From the NCBI GenBank assembly GCA_019137255.1, contig WPDH01000067.1, forward strand, positions 1-64,000: 64,000 bases of DNA, in the 5' to 3' direction. The position numbers and the translations under genes were made by a program. Source of the DNA: Corinectria fuckeliana. Lineage: Eukaryota; Ascomycota; Sordariomycetes; Hypocreales; Nectriaceae. Below the pieces are notes generated by a model that saw only the letters and a program-made list of their open reading frames with translations, ran no database searches and had not been told where the DNA came from. Shown here piece by piece: positions 44,651-54,838 of the stretch (position 1 is the first letter of the stretch; every line of letters begins with the position of its first letter).

Positions 44651-46261
44651 ATGGTGGGAGTAGCAGGAAAATACAAAGGCTGTGAAACCTGCCGCCGAAG
44701 GAGAATCAAGGTTAGTATTCACCAAGAGAGCCGAGGATGAAGAATATTGAAGCATACTAATCGAGAAGCAGTGCAGCAACGAACGTCCGTTCTGCCAAAA
44801 GTGCATCGCCAGTGGAAGAGAATGCGAGGGCTACGAGAGGGAAAGGGTGTTCATCACCGGCACGCCCGAGAACAAGGGCAGGGTAGCCTCGCATCCCAAA
44901 AAGGGACCTTCGTCCAGCAAGCAAAAGACCCCTGTTGGCGAAGGCAGCCCGAAGCCCGATCTGGCCCCGCTGCAACCCTTGACTTCGGCGTGGGATGATC
45001 ACACCCTCGTCTCAAGCCAGGGCGTCGAGTATTCCGTCCTCGTCACCGCGCTCCAAATTAAGCTTCCGAGCCTCCAGAGGAACTACGCCGCACAAGACGA
45101 GTCGGGGGACTTTCGTATCTCGCTTCCTCCATATACGCTCTTCGAGCTGCCGCCGGTGCCGGTCGACCAAGAACTGCGTGTTAGTGCGCAGTGCTTGGCG
45201 CGACTGCCAAGCCTCGATGAAGGCGATGACTCGGCTGAAAGCTACTGCGTTTTCTTCTTTGAGGTTCGATAAGCCACCCGCTTCTCTTTTGGGCCTTGCT
45301 CATAGACGTCCAGCATGACTTTGTCGTCGATTCGGCGGAAACTGGACCTGACCAGATGAGGCAATCCGGCCCCGCCTGCTTCAGCCAGTTTCCCAACCAC
45401 CACTTCTTTGTTCGAGTATACCGACCCTTGGCAGTGAGAAGCCACCATTATGATATCTGTTCATGTTTCCTTCATCTAACAGAAAGCTAGGTTGGATCGG
45501 CCCTTCTGAGTCGACGAGAGACGTTTCTTTCGAGTCCAGAATGGAGGTCTGTTCCTTGGCAGAGCCATCCCAAAAGCTCACTTGACCATCTCTTCGACCT
45601 TGTCCTTTTTCTGCCCTCCATCCTCGCCCAGACTGACCAAATTGTCCCTCTGGAGGCAACGCTAAACCGTCGCCTGCGAGCTCAAGGACTTCTTGAAACT
45701 TGTCTCTCGCTTGAGAGGCAATTTGAGATGTGGCTCCATGCAGCCAACCAACCCACTCAAGAGCACCCAGTCGCCTACTGGGCAGAGGAGTTGACCAGCC
45801 CGGGTGCTCTCATTCCTTTTTCCAACTCCTATACCTTCAAAGACAGTCACACCGGGCTCGCCTTCCTGCATTACTGGATGGCGCAAATCCCTTTTCACCG
45901 GTGTATCGAGGGCCTTCACCGGATCATCTTCCAGCCTGTCATCGATGCCTATCCGAACATGTGGCCGGACCTGCCTCCGAACCTCCAAATTGACGTGAAT
46001 AGGTATCAGCACGGACGTGTGTTCGCCGCGGACATCTGCCGTGGCCTAGACTCCGTGCTCGATAGCACGGTACAGCCGGATGTGTTGGTTGCGCCGATGA
46101 TGGCAGCCACGGACTTTTACAAGGAGATCAACTCAACCTCACAGGATGGCTTGATGGAGATGATGTGGCTGGACAATTTTCGAGCGCGGGTGGTGGAAAA
46201 GAGTCAGCACGTTGTGAATGTTCTGGAAAGACAAAAATGGATTGAGGTTGCTAGCTTTTAA
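44651..46261 (+). CDS. Zn2Cys6 transcription factor
   Basis: Four exons: 44651-44710, 44772-45263, 45314-45433, 45491-46261; 480 residues. The DNA-binding zinc cluster has all six cysteines with CX2CX6CX6CX2CX6C spacing: C11, C14, C21, C28, C31, C38 (GCETCRRRRIK|CSNERPFCQKC). Intron 1 falls just before C21. Intron 2 (50 bases, 45264-45313) is inferred because it restores FFFEHD, and intron 3 restores VYRPLA|VGSALLSRRETFLSSPEW; both patterns fit this fungal regulator family. The C-terminal half is a helical fungal-specific effector region (LDHLFDLVLFLPSIL, FHRCIEGLHRIIFQPVIDAY). The protein is shorter than most regulators with a full fungal_trans domain. The target is unknown, and no cluster of metabolic genes surrounds it. 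Confidence 0.85.
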
Positions 46262-46762
46262 AGACGGTCGTTTGAATTGGCTCTTTTCATGGACAAGCTG
46301 AATGAGGTAAATGGAAGGGAGCTAGAGGCAGCCAGCCTGGGAGAGAAAGAGTAATGATGCGCATTGTCCACAAGATTGAGTAGTTCCGGCGTGAGATACA
46401 GCGCATCTATTAAGTGTGGAAAATCTTGGTGCGCTTTGTTTGGTGATGTTTCGTTATTGACATCGGGGATATTGTGTCACAGTGCGCGGCACAGTATGAG
46501 AACGAACAGTCAGCCCCGCCAATACGTTTATCCGCCTCCCGTTGCGGGTGACATTGAAGCTCCATCCAGCTCTCAGCCTTCCTGAGGTACTAGGCAGGCT
46601 GCAGTCCTGACGAAGCTCCCCGGCTCATAACATCGACCTCCATCATCGACCGCAACGAAGATCCGCAACCCAACACCTCCCGCTCCAGACCGTAACGCGG
46701 CCACCAAAACCCGACGACCATAGATAAATTGGCAATACGCCCCATTTGCCACATTCACAACC
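46262..46762. other. Intergenic, proteasome gene promoter
   Basis: 501 bases between the transcription factor stop and the proteasome alpha4 start on the same strand. No repeat or gene is seen. Confidence 0.5.
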
Positions 46763-47784
46763 ATGGCTTCCGGATACGACAGAGCTCTGTCGGGTAAGTT
46801 GCATAATACTGGCGGTTTGGAGATTCGTGGCTAACAACGCCCAACAGTGTTCAGGTCAGTAACGTTGACCGTGTCTTGAACGCTCACCTTAACCTGTCGA
46901 TAGTCCCGATGGACACGTTTTCCAAGTCGAGTACGCCGGCGAGGCTGTCAAGAGAGGTCCGTGCTAGGTTTCCGATGACCCTGGTGGGATGTTGCAGCTC
47001 ACAGCTCGAACAGGAACTTGCGCGGTGGGCGTGAAGGGCAGCGATGTTGTGGTGCTAGGATGCGAGAAGCGATCCGCCATGAAGCTGCAAGATACTCGAA
47101 TTACGCCCTCAAAGATTCAACTCCTCGATAACCACGTCGCCCTTGCCTTCGCTGGTCTCAACGCGGATGCCCGAATCCTCGTTGACAAGGCACGATTAGA
47201 GGCGCAGTCTCACCGCTTGTCCGTCGAGGATCCCGTCACGATCGACTACATCACCAAGTATGTTGCCGGAGTGCAGCAACGATACACCCAAGCTGGTGGT
47301 GTGCGACCATTCGGAATCAGCACCTTGATTGTTGGGTTCGACCACGGCGGCAAGGTGCCTAGGCTCTATCAGACGGAGCCGTCCGGTATCTACTCGGCTT
47401 GGTACGTTACGTATCACCAACCAATAGGGATTTGATGCTAATTGTTCTACCAGGAAGGCAAATGCCATCGGCCGTTCGAGCAAGACCGTGCGAGAGTTCC
47501 TCGAGCGCAACTACAAGGAGGACATGGACCGGGAGGCTACCATCCGCTTGGCCATCAAGTCACTCCTAGAGGTTGTCCAGACTGGTGCGAAGAACATCGA
47601 GATCGCCTTGATGGCACCTGGAGCTTCCATCGAGACGCTGCCGACGGAGGACATCGAGGGCTATGTCAAGGAGATTGAGCAGGAGAAACAGGAGGAGGCG
47701 GCCAAGAAGAAGACGGGCCGGACTCCGGGGACCGGAACTGCTGCTATCCTCACTAGATCTCAAGATGATTCTGCCGCGGAGTAA
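46763..47784 (+). CDS. PRE6: 20S proteasome subunit alpha4 (Pre6/PSMA7)
   Basis: Five exons: 46763-46793, 46848-46854 (7 nt), 46904-46956, 47014-47401, 47454-47784; 269 residues. It is an alpha-ring subunit of the 20S core. The protein starts MASGYDRALSVFSPDGHVFQ, then VEYAGEAVKRGTCAVGVKG, the universal alpha-subunit N-terminus. Later come EKRSAMKLQDTRITPSKI, HVALAFAGLNADARIL and RPFGISTLIVGFD, and SGIYSAWKANAIGRSSKTVR spans the last junction. The match to the alpha4/PSMA7 type rests on the RITPSKI and KANAIGRSSKTV segments. The 7-nt exon TGTTCAG is needed to rebuild VFSPDGH; its acceptor is CAACAG and its donor GTCAGT. The C-terminus is an acidic/basic tail (EIEQEKQEEAAKKK). Confidence 0.94.
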
Positions 47785-47965
47785 GGGTAGCGATGATTGG
47801 CGTTCATAGACAGGGGTACAGTTCACAAACTAGTTCCTATCGCCATTGTATCAACACTTATAATGACGGGATATGCTTTCTATTAGACTGGTTCCTTCCT
47901 GAAGTGAGCAAGCGCTCTGAAACCCCCAACGCCTTAGCTTTTCAAATACTCGTTCCACTCCACAA

Positions 47966-48469
47966 TCAGCCAAGCTTGTCCGCATCATCCGTTGGGTCGA
48001 AGATGGACTTCCCCTGGATCCCCTTTGCCCTGTCGTCCTTCAACATCTTGTTGTTCATTCGGACATCCTCGCTCTCAATGGACAGGGCGGGTTTGGCGAT
48101 CTTGGCATCAATAATGAAGTGGTTGTCGCAGTGGGGGCAGTACTCGTCGGCTTCCTCGAACTCCTGGACGTCCTTGCGGAAGCACTTTTTGCACTTTTTG
48201 CAGGCGAAAATCATCTCAAAGGTCTGGGTGAGGGGATGATCTTCCTGCTCGGTGTGGCATTCAACGCAGTCGAACCATTTCCTGCCTAGGACTTGGGTGT
48301 TAGTATTCAGAATTTGGTGTTCAAGTCGAGGCTGGTAGACTATGGCTAATCGGCGAGGACGTACAGCATGGCGACCGGACGGAGACTTGAGCGTTAAGAA
48401 TATGCTTGCTGGAGAGGCCGTTAGCTTTTCTAGGGTGCGATCTAGCTGTGCATCCTCATCTTACCACAT
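47966..48469 (-). CDS. CHY-type zinc finger protein (Hot13-like)
   Basis: Three coding exons on the minus strand: 48469-48465 (5 nt, ATGTG), 48408-48365, 48285-47966; 122 residues. The protein reads MCKHILNAQVSVRSPCCRKW, FDCVECHTEQEDHPLTQTFE, then MIFACKKCKKCFRKDVQEFE and YCPHCDNHF. The ordered Cys/His ligands match the CHY zinc-finger family. The yeast member Hot13 is a mitochondrial intermembrane-space protein that assists small Tim proteins and Mia40, so a similar role is possible. The last exon alone would lack the first zinc ligands; the upstream exons were found because they restore CKHILNA and SPCCRKWFDC in phase. The neighbouring SSL2 start lies 441 bases away in the opposite direction. 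Confidence 0.82.
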
Positions 48470-48910
48470 GATGGCAATGCTAGTGACTTGTGTTTCACAA
48501 GCTCTGAACAGTGTAGGCTTTTCGTGTAGCCGGCTGAAGAGGGCAAGGAGTTGAACGGTCGCAACGTTTGTTGGCTTTCCTCGGGAAACTTATTTAATCA
48601 TCCAAAATCACCCAACTAAGATGAAGTCGCGTCAGCGGGGTATATTTACGGCGGCCCCGTCCCCTGGCCCGCCACCACAAGCCACTAACTTTTGCGGGAG
48701 GCTGGCTCGTGCATCGGAGTTACCATCAGCATCCAGCCAGGTAGGCACGCATACTTAGTCATCCGTCATCTTGAGTGTGCACGTCAATCTATTTCTATCC
48801 CTCAGCCTTACACCTTTTCCTCATACTTCCACATCGGTTCTCCCTCCTCCTCATTCCTTGACCCACGACCGCCGCCATTCAGCCTCGAGCTTCACTGCCA
48901 CCCGTCCGAA
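48470..48910. promoter_or_regulatory. Divergent promoter, CHY gene/SSL2
   Basis: A 441-base region between two divergent starts. The part next to SSL2 (48780-48910) is C/T-rich and leader-like, and the SSL2 frame stays open upstream to 48692 without a better ATG. No repeat is seen. Confidence 0.45.
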
Positions 48911-51397
48911 ATGCCTCCAAAACGCAAAGCAGGTGGAGCCGTTCAGGGAGGAGGGAAGGCTGGCAGGTCTTCACGACTGTCGACGCCAGGAGCGGCAACA
49001 CCTCGCACGATCGATAGTCCTGATGAGGTAGAGGAGGATGAAGGCCCCGTTGACGAGGTTCTAGAGCGGGACTTGGATAAAAACATAGACCTCTTCTCCC
49101 TGGATCGCTACCAGAAGAGACACGCGATCCGGGAGCCGCTTCCCCATATCTTTGGAGACCATGACTTTTCGTATTTGGATCTGAAGAAGGACCATCACAA
49201 CCGCCCGCTCTGGATTGATCCACAGAAGGGTCGCATCATTCTGGAGAGCTTCAACCCACTAGCCGAACAGGCCCAGGATTTTCTGATCACCATCGCCGAG
49301 CCGCTATCACGACCGACGTTCATGCACGAGTACGCCCTGACGACGCACAGTCTGTACGCTGCCGTGTCCGTCGGTCTTTCGCCACAGGACATCATTAATA
49401 CTCTGGATCGCTTCCTCAAAACTCCGCTGCCGGACGAAATTCGAGCCTTCATCACAAACTGTACTCAGAGCTACGGCAAGGTTAAGCTGGTTCTGAAGAA
49501 CACCAAGTACTATGTCGAAAGCCCAGACCCCGAAATGCTCCAAACACTTCTGAAGAACCCCAAAATTGGACCCTTACGAGTCCAAGGAACTGAAGAAATC
49601 ACTACGTCGGCGGCTCCCAAGATCGGGGGCCTCGTCATCCCAGGAACGAAGAACGCTGCGGGCGTGAAACAAGCCAACGGCCTGCAAAAATCAGGGCCCG
49701 AACAGACTCAAGAAGGGCAGCCCATTCAAGAAGGCGACATATTCGCGACCCTCAACGAAGAGGATGATGAAGACCAGGAAGTGACGCATTCATTCGAGAT
49801 CGCAGACAAGGACGTGGAGACGGTGCAGAAAGAATGTCTCAATCTAGGATACCCTGTCCTAGAAGAGTACGATTTCCGCCGAGATGAGGTCAACCCAAAC
49901 CTGGAAATCGATCTCAAGCCAGGCACGCAAATTCGGCCATATCAGGAGAAGAGTCTCAGCAAGATGTTCGGCAATGGACGAGCAAAGAGCGGACTCATCG
50001 TTTTGCCTTGCGGCGCCGGCAAGACTCTAGTAGGCATCACCGCAGCCTGCACTATCAAGAAGGGTATCATTGTTCTCTGCACAAGTTCCATGTCAGTAGT
50101 GCAGTGGCGAAACGAATTCCTGAAGTGGTCCAACATCAACCCGGACGATATTGTCGCCTTCACCTCGGATTCGAAAAATAACGTTTTCACGGGCAGCACG
50201 GGTATTATCGTCACAACGTACTCCATGGTTACGCAATCTAGAGCAAGGTCGTACGATGCAGAGAAGATGATGAGGTTCCTGACAGGCCGAGAATGGGGGC
50301 TGATGCTTCTAGACGAGGTGCACGTTGTGCCAGCTAACATTTTCCGAAAGGTGACATCGTCTATCAAGACTCACTCAAAGCTGGGCCTCACAGCCACTTT
50401 GTTGCGAGAAGACGACAAGATCTCAGACTTAAACTTCCTAATTGGTCCCAAACTGTTCGAGGCCAACTGGATGGAACTATCGAAACAAGGCCATATTGCG
50501 AGGGTCCAGTGCGCCGAAGTATGGTGTCCCATGCCGACCGAGTTTTACGACCAGTATTTACGGGCTCCTTCTCGAAAGAAGAACCTGCTCTATATCATGA
50601 ACCCCCGCAAATTCCAGGCGTGCCAGTACCTCATCAACTATCACGAATCTCGAGGCGACAAGATCATTGTGTTCTCGGACAATGTGTATGCGCTGAAGGC
50701 GTATGCGCTAAAGCTGGGCAAGGCCTTTATCTACGGCAGCACAGGACAGGCTGAACGACTCCAAGTGCTGGAGAACTTTCAGCACAACCCCCAGGTTAAC
50801 ACGCTGTTCCTTTCTAAAATTGGGGACACTTCACTAGACTTGCCCGAGGCTACATGCCTCATTCAGATTTCGTCACATTACGGTTCGCGTCGTCAAGAGG
50901 CACAGAGACTAGGACGCATCCTTCGAGCCAAGCGACGAAACGACGAGGGCTTCAACGCCTTTTTCTACTCGTTAGTGTCTAAAGACACGCAAGAAATGTA
51001 CTTTTCATCGAAGCGTCAGGCCTTCTTGGTTGATCAGGGTTACGCTTTCAAGGTGATTACACGGCTAGCCAACATTGAGAAGACGCCGGGTCTCGCTTTT
51101 GCCGACGTGGCGGAACGACGGGAACTGCTACAAAAGGTGCTTGTCGAGAACGACAGCATGGAGGACGAGGACATTACAGACGACTTGTTCCACAGTGGAA
51201 CCATGGGGCGACGAGCCAAGAAGAAGGGAGCTCGGCGAACCGCCGGGACTCTCGGCGAGCTCAGTGGCGGTCAGGACATGGCATACATCGAGCAGAACAA
51301 GAGGATGAACCAGACGTTGAAGCGCAACAAGAAGGACAGCCACTCCTTCTTCAAGAAGATTGGACGGGAAAACGCGAGACGGGCCGCAGCCGGGTAA
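48911..51397 (+). CDS. SSL2: TFIIH 3'-5' DNA helicase XPB/Ssl2
   Basis: Single exon of 828 residues. XPB is the translocase of TFIIH that opens promoters for RNA polymerase II and unwinds DNA in nucleotide excision repair. The N-terminal half contains SYLDLKKDHHNRPLWIDPQK and the DRD-like region with YALTTHSLYAAVSVGLSPQD. The helicase core shows RPYQEKSLSKMFGNGRAKSG, Walker A PCGAGKT (Lys at 371), the DEVH box at 468-471, the RED motif in TATLLREDDKI and GRILRAKRRND (motif VI). MPPKRKAGG at 48911 is the likely start; the frame is open further upstream but only as leader-like sequence. The C-terminus is basic and ends FFKKIGRENARRAAAG. Confidence 0.96.
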   Translation: MPPKRKAGGAVQGGGKAGRSSRLSTPGAATPRTIDSPDEVEEDEGPVDEVLERDLDKNIDLFSLDRYQKRHAIREPLPHIFGDHDFSYLDLKKDHHNRPLWIDPQKGRIILESFNPLAEQAQDFLITIAEPLSRPTFMHEYALTTHSLYAAVSVGLSPQDIINTLDRFLKTPLPDEIRAFITNCTQSYGKVKLVLKNTKYYVESPDPEMLQTLLKNPKIGPLRVQGTEEITTSAAPKIGGLVIPGTKNAAGVKQANGLQKSGPEQTQEGQPIQEGDIFATLNEEDDEDQEVTHSFEIADKDVETVQKECLNLGYPVLEEYDFRRDEVNPNLEIDLKPGTQIRPYQEKSLSKMFGNGRAKSGLIVLPCGAGKTLVGITAACTIKKGIIVLCTSSMSVVQWRNEFLKWSNINPDDIVAFTSDSKNNVFTGSTGIIVTTYSMVTQSRARSYDAEKMMRFLTGREWGLMLLDEVHVVPANIFRKVTSSIKTHSKLGLTATLLREDDKISDLNFLIGPKLFEANWMELSKQGHIARVQCAEVWCPMPTEFYDQYLRAPSRKKNLLYIMNPRKFQACQYLINYHESRGDKIIVFSDNVYALKAYALKLGKAFIYGSTGQAERLQVLENFQHNPQVNTLFLSKIGDTSLDLPEATCLIQISSHYGSRRQEAQRLGRILRAKRRNDEGFNAFFYSLVSKDTQEMYFSSKRQAFLVDQGYAFKVITRLANIEKTPGLAFADVAERRELLQKVLVENDSMEDEDITDDLFHSGTMGRRAKKKGARRTAGTLGELSGGQDMAYIEQNKRMNQTLKRNKKDSHSFFKKIGRENARRAAAG

Positions 51398-54300
51398 TAG
51401 GCATATGGATCGAGGCATTAGATAGGAATGCAGATGGATGGACGGGTTGGTACGGGTCTCAGGCAACCCAGATTGGCCAGCATCGTTCGGCGAGACCGGG
51501 GATTTCGGGAGTTCCATGTGAGCTGCCGAAGCGCAAGGTCCGGGGAAGATTCGGCGTTTAGGAAAAAGCGGCAGATAACAGCGAAGCCGATGTTGCGTTC
51601 AGCGTGTAGACTACTTGACACTGTAAACAATGACGTGTTGACACGATTGCTCCGGTTGGCGAGACGAGAATAGTGAATGTTTTAGCGCACCGATGTTGCT
51701 GCGTTGTCGTAGGTGCCACTCTTCGCCGCTCCGTCCGAGGGCGTGATGTGATGATGATGATGGAGAATGGGGGACGGCCGAGGAACGGGCGTCTCTCACG
51801 CCACAGGTTTACAGGCATGCGCCGCGGGCCCTCAGGCGATCCCTACAACGAAGCACGACATTCTTAGTAAGAGCAAGTAATTCCAACCCCGCCGGAACTA
51901 CCATGTATTCTTGGTGAATTGTCTGGTGGTCGCGGGTCTGGCCTGGATCTCTCGTAACGGCGCTAGGGCCTGTCGGTGGTCCTCTTTGTAGAATACAAGG
52001 CCCTAGCCCAACTAATACAGAATACCCGCACCTAGCGATGTTGGGGAAAAGCTTGGCGAACTCTAGAGCTAGGGTTGGGAGGGAGGGAGGGATGGAGGAA
52101 ACAAGATGTGTGTGGGAGGGTGCTAATGTGATCCACCCGTAATGCATCCGACAAACGATGGATAGTTGCTTCGTTGGCAGCGGTTTGATCTCACATCTCA
52201 CATAAACAGTACATGAGTACACACCAACGCATGTACATCATAGTACATGGTAGGGCAGTTCGTGGGCAGTAGTACTATGCAAGCCTACGTGGTGCTGTGT
52301 AATTAGAGCTTTACCGTTCAAGGCAGGTCAGAAGCCGTGAGAGGACGACGTACAGATCCGCTGTGTCATGGACCACGGCAATCACGGATTGTTTTACCAG
52401 GAGGCGGATAGTTACTCAAAGAAGGCGGTGGGCCTGCGTCCACAATCAGCAGGAGTACTCCCGGGTGACACTGAGAAGACCGACGCGGGTATCTACATGC
52501 AGGCAGCATGGCGTCCTATCTCTAGTAGGTACCGGAAAGAAGGAGTGCTGGCAAAATGACACAGAGCGTCAGTCATGAGAAAGTCACTCAGGTTGTGTCT
52601 CCTAGTGGACCTACTTAGATAGTAGATAGCTAGCTCCGGATACATGCGGACACGAATTAAGAACTCGTTAAAGGGGAATATAATATACACGATATCGTAG
52701 TCTGCTCCCCGGTACTAAGTAGTGTATGTATTGGTAGTTATGACGCGTCCTAGTCGAGGTGCCGGATACATACGACACATACTAGATAGTAGGTTGAATC
52801 GCGGCGATCAATCCCTTTGCTCCTGTGTTTCCCATCAATCACCCTTGCATCGAGTTTCTTCCATTTCTCCTTATCTCTCGCGGACCCTAGGCACGCCCCC
52901 CGTCTCTGATATTCGTGACAATCACGATTGGGTTGCGCTGCCGCTCGGCCATTGGCTGGGCCGTACGTGATTGACGAGATGAGTCTGCACTGGATCGGCG
53001 CGCAGGGCACAACAGCGGGCGCGGGCACGTTTGGTTGATATGTGAGTGAGACCCGTGAAACTCCAAACAGTAGCAGTGAGTGGGTGGGTGGATCTCTGCC
53101 TGCAGAAGCCCGAGCCGTCACAACGGGGCAAAACATGTCATCATCATCTCTGTCTGTCCTTGGGTTATGTACGATATACTATGTAGGTAAGTACGAGTGC
53201 ATCAGCGGCTAATAGAACTACTTACTAGTAGACCTAGCCTAGAACTTCAAGTTACCACATCCCAAAACAGAGCAATAGGTCAGGCAAGCCCAGGGCCAGC
53301 TACCTTGGGTCCATCAGATCACTTACTACGTAGACCTAGTACTATGTAGGAATGGAAATCTCACACAGCTCCATGGCCCGGGGAGTCGGTCGTCCATGGT
53401 TCCATGGAGCGCCATGTAAACACTATGTACTAGGCATGTAAGTACGCGCTACTGCTACCGGGGAACCATCCCGAACTGAACGATACGCCGCCGGACCCAG
53501 CCAACAAGCTTTTTTTTCTTGGCGGCTGGTCTCGTTTTTCGTGGCGTCGTCGTGTTTGAGGGGGATTTTCTTTTTCTCCCCTTGCTTCCAATCCAAGCTC
53601 CCCCCTGCCCTGCCCTGCCCCCCTGTCGTTTGCTGGGCGTGGCTGCTGCTCGACTGCTGATGCTGGTTGCTGCATCTAAAATAAATCATCGGACTGTCCC
53701 GTCCGTCCCAGCCAGCCAGCCTCTCTCAGGGAGCTAGGGAGGCAAGGAGGGAGAGTTGTGCATGCAGCCAGCATTACTAACTTGAACCTGGTCTTGCGCG
53801 GACCCTTGCCAAGAGACGGTGCAGGCGGCATCCAGGCGGCCTCGTGCCTCGATCGCGTATCCCGAGTCGCTGTTTTCGATGTCTGATTCACATGGACAAC
53901 TCTTACAGTGGATGTCACAACGCAATTTACGAAAGCACATCATCACCTTCCTAGCCTTCCTCGAGTTCCTTTCTCCCTTGTAGGTACTAGGTTAGGTAGG
54001 TAGGTCTAGGTAATTACTTACATAGTAGATACTACCTATCGTTTCCCCCCTTTCCATTTTTTTTCTTCCTTCTTGCTTTCCTTGTTTTAGGTTATGCTGT
54101 TCTCGCCTCCTTCCCTCCGCCCGTGCAGTGGCCTGGAAAACAGTAATTAGAACCCAGGACCTGGGGACCTAAGCAGACCATTTTGGGACCATAATTCACT
54201 GCTCTCGAAAGCTTTTCTTGTCTCTCACTCACCTCATTCATCATTCTTTTCACATCGGCTCCGTTCCTCTTGTTCCGCCAACATAATCCCTTTATTACCC

Positions 54301-54838
54301 TACCCTGTCTCCTGCAGAACCCTGCCCTACCTCACCTCACCTCGCATCAGCATCAGCATTCGGCGTTGCTCGTTCCTCTCTTTCCTACGGATACTTCGTA
54401 CCTATTCATTCACCAATCATTTCGCTTCTTTGTTCTCGGTCTCGACTCTCCGTCAGCTAGTCGAATCTCGGCCTGGATCTAGCCCGCCACTGCAGCCACC
54501 ATCCACTCACTCCCTCAAGAGTTCAATCCACCCACCCTCGCACCCGCGCCCGCCAGGTTCATCAATCATCCTCGTCCTCGTCCTCGTCCTCGTCCTCATC
54601 ATCGCCGGCATCATTCACTGCCGCACTTCCGTCCAAATCCGCGCCTCGCTCTCTCTCCAAGTCGGACCACATCCTCGTGTAAATAGGCTATTTACCACCT
54701 CCTTTCACCGCCTTCACCATGACTTCGATTTAGTCCCCGACCCTCTCGTTCTCCCGTTTCCTCCGCGTCTCCCTCTCACTTCGTCCCTCGATCATTCGCC
54801 TCCCGAGCTTTCGTCCAGTTCCTGTCCACCGTTGAGAC
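51398..54838. other. Long intergenic and TRK1 leader
   Basis: No gene is supported over 3.4 kb. Bases 52600-53420 are rich in TAGTA/CTACGTAG/TATGTAGGTA steps. An (AGGT)n run is at 53994-54005. From about 54040 to 54838 the + strand is C/T-rich and looks like the 5' leader of TRK1, including a GTCCTC hexanucleotide run at about 54570-54596. The C/T-rich frames are open by composition and are not called. Confidence 0.5.
54719..54733 (+). promoter_or_regulatory. Candidate upstream ORF in the TRK1 leader
   Basis: ATGACTTCGATTTAG would encode MTSI and stop 105 bases before the TRK1 start, in the context ACCATGA. If the TRK1 transcript begins upstream of 54719, ribosomes would meet this short frame first. 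The transcript start is not known, so this is inference. Confidence 0.35.

Noticed and set aside
46745..46752. TTTGCCAC, similar to the yeast proteasome element recognised by Rpn4
   Set aside because: It lies only ten bases before the start codon, is one base short of the consensus, and its use in this group of fungi is not established.
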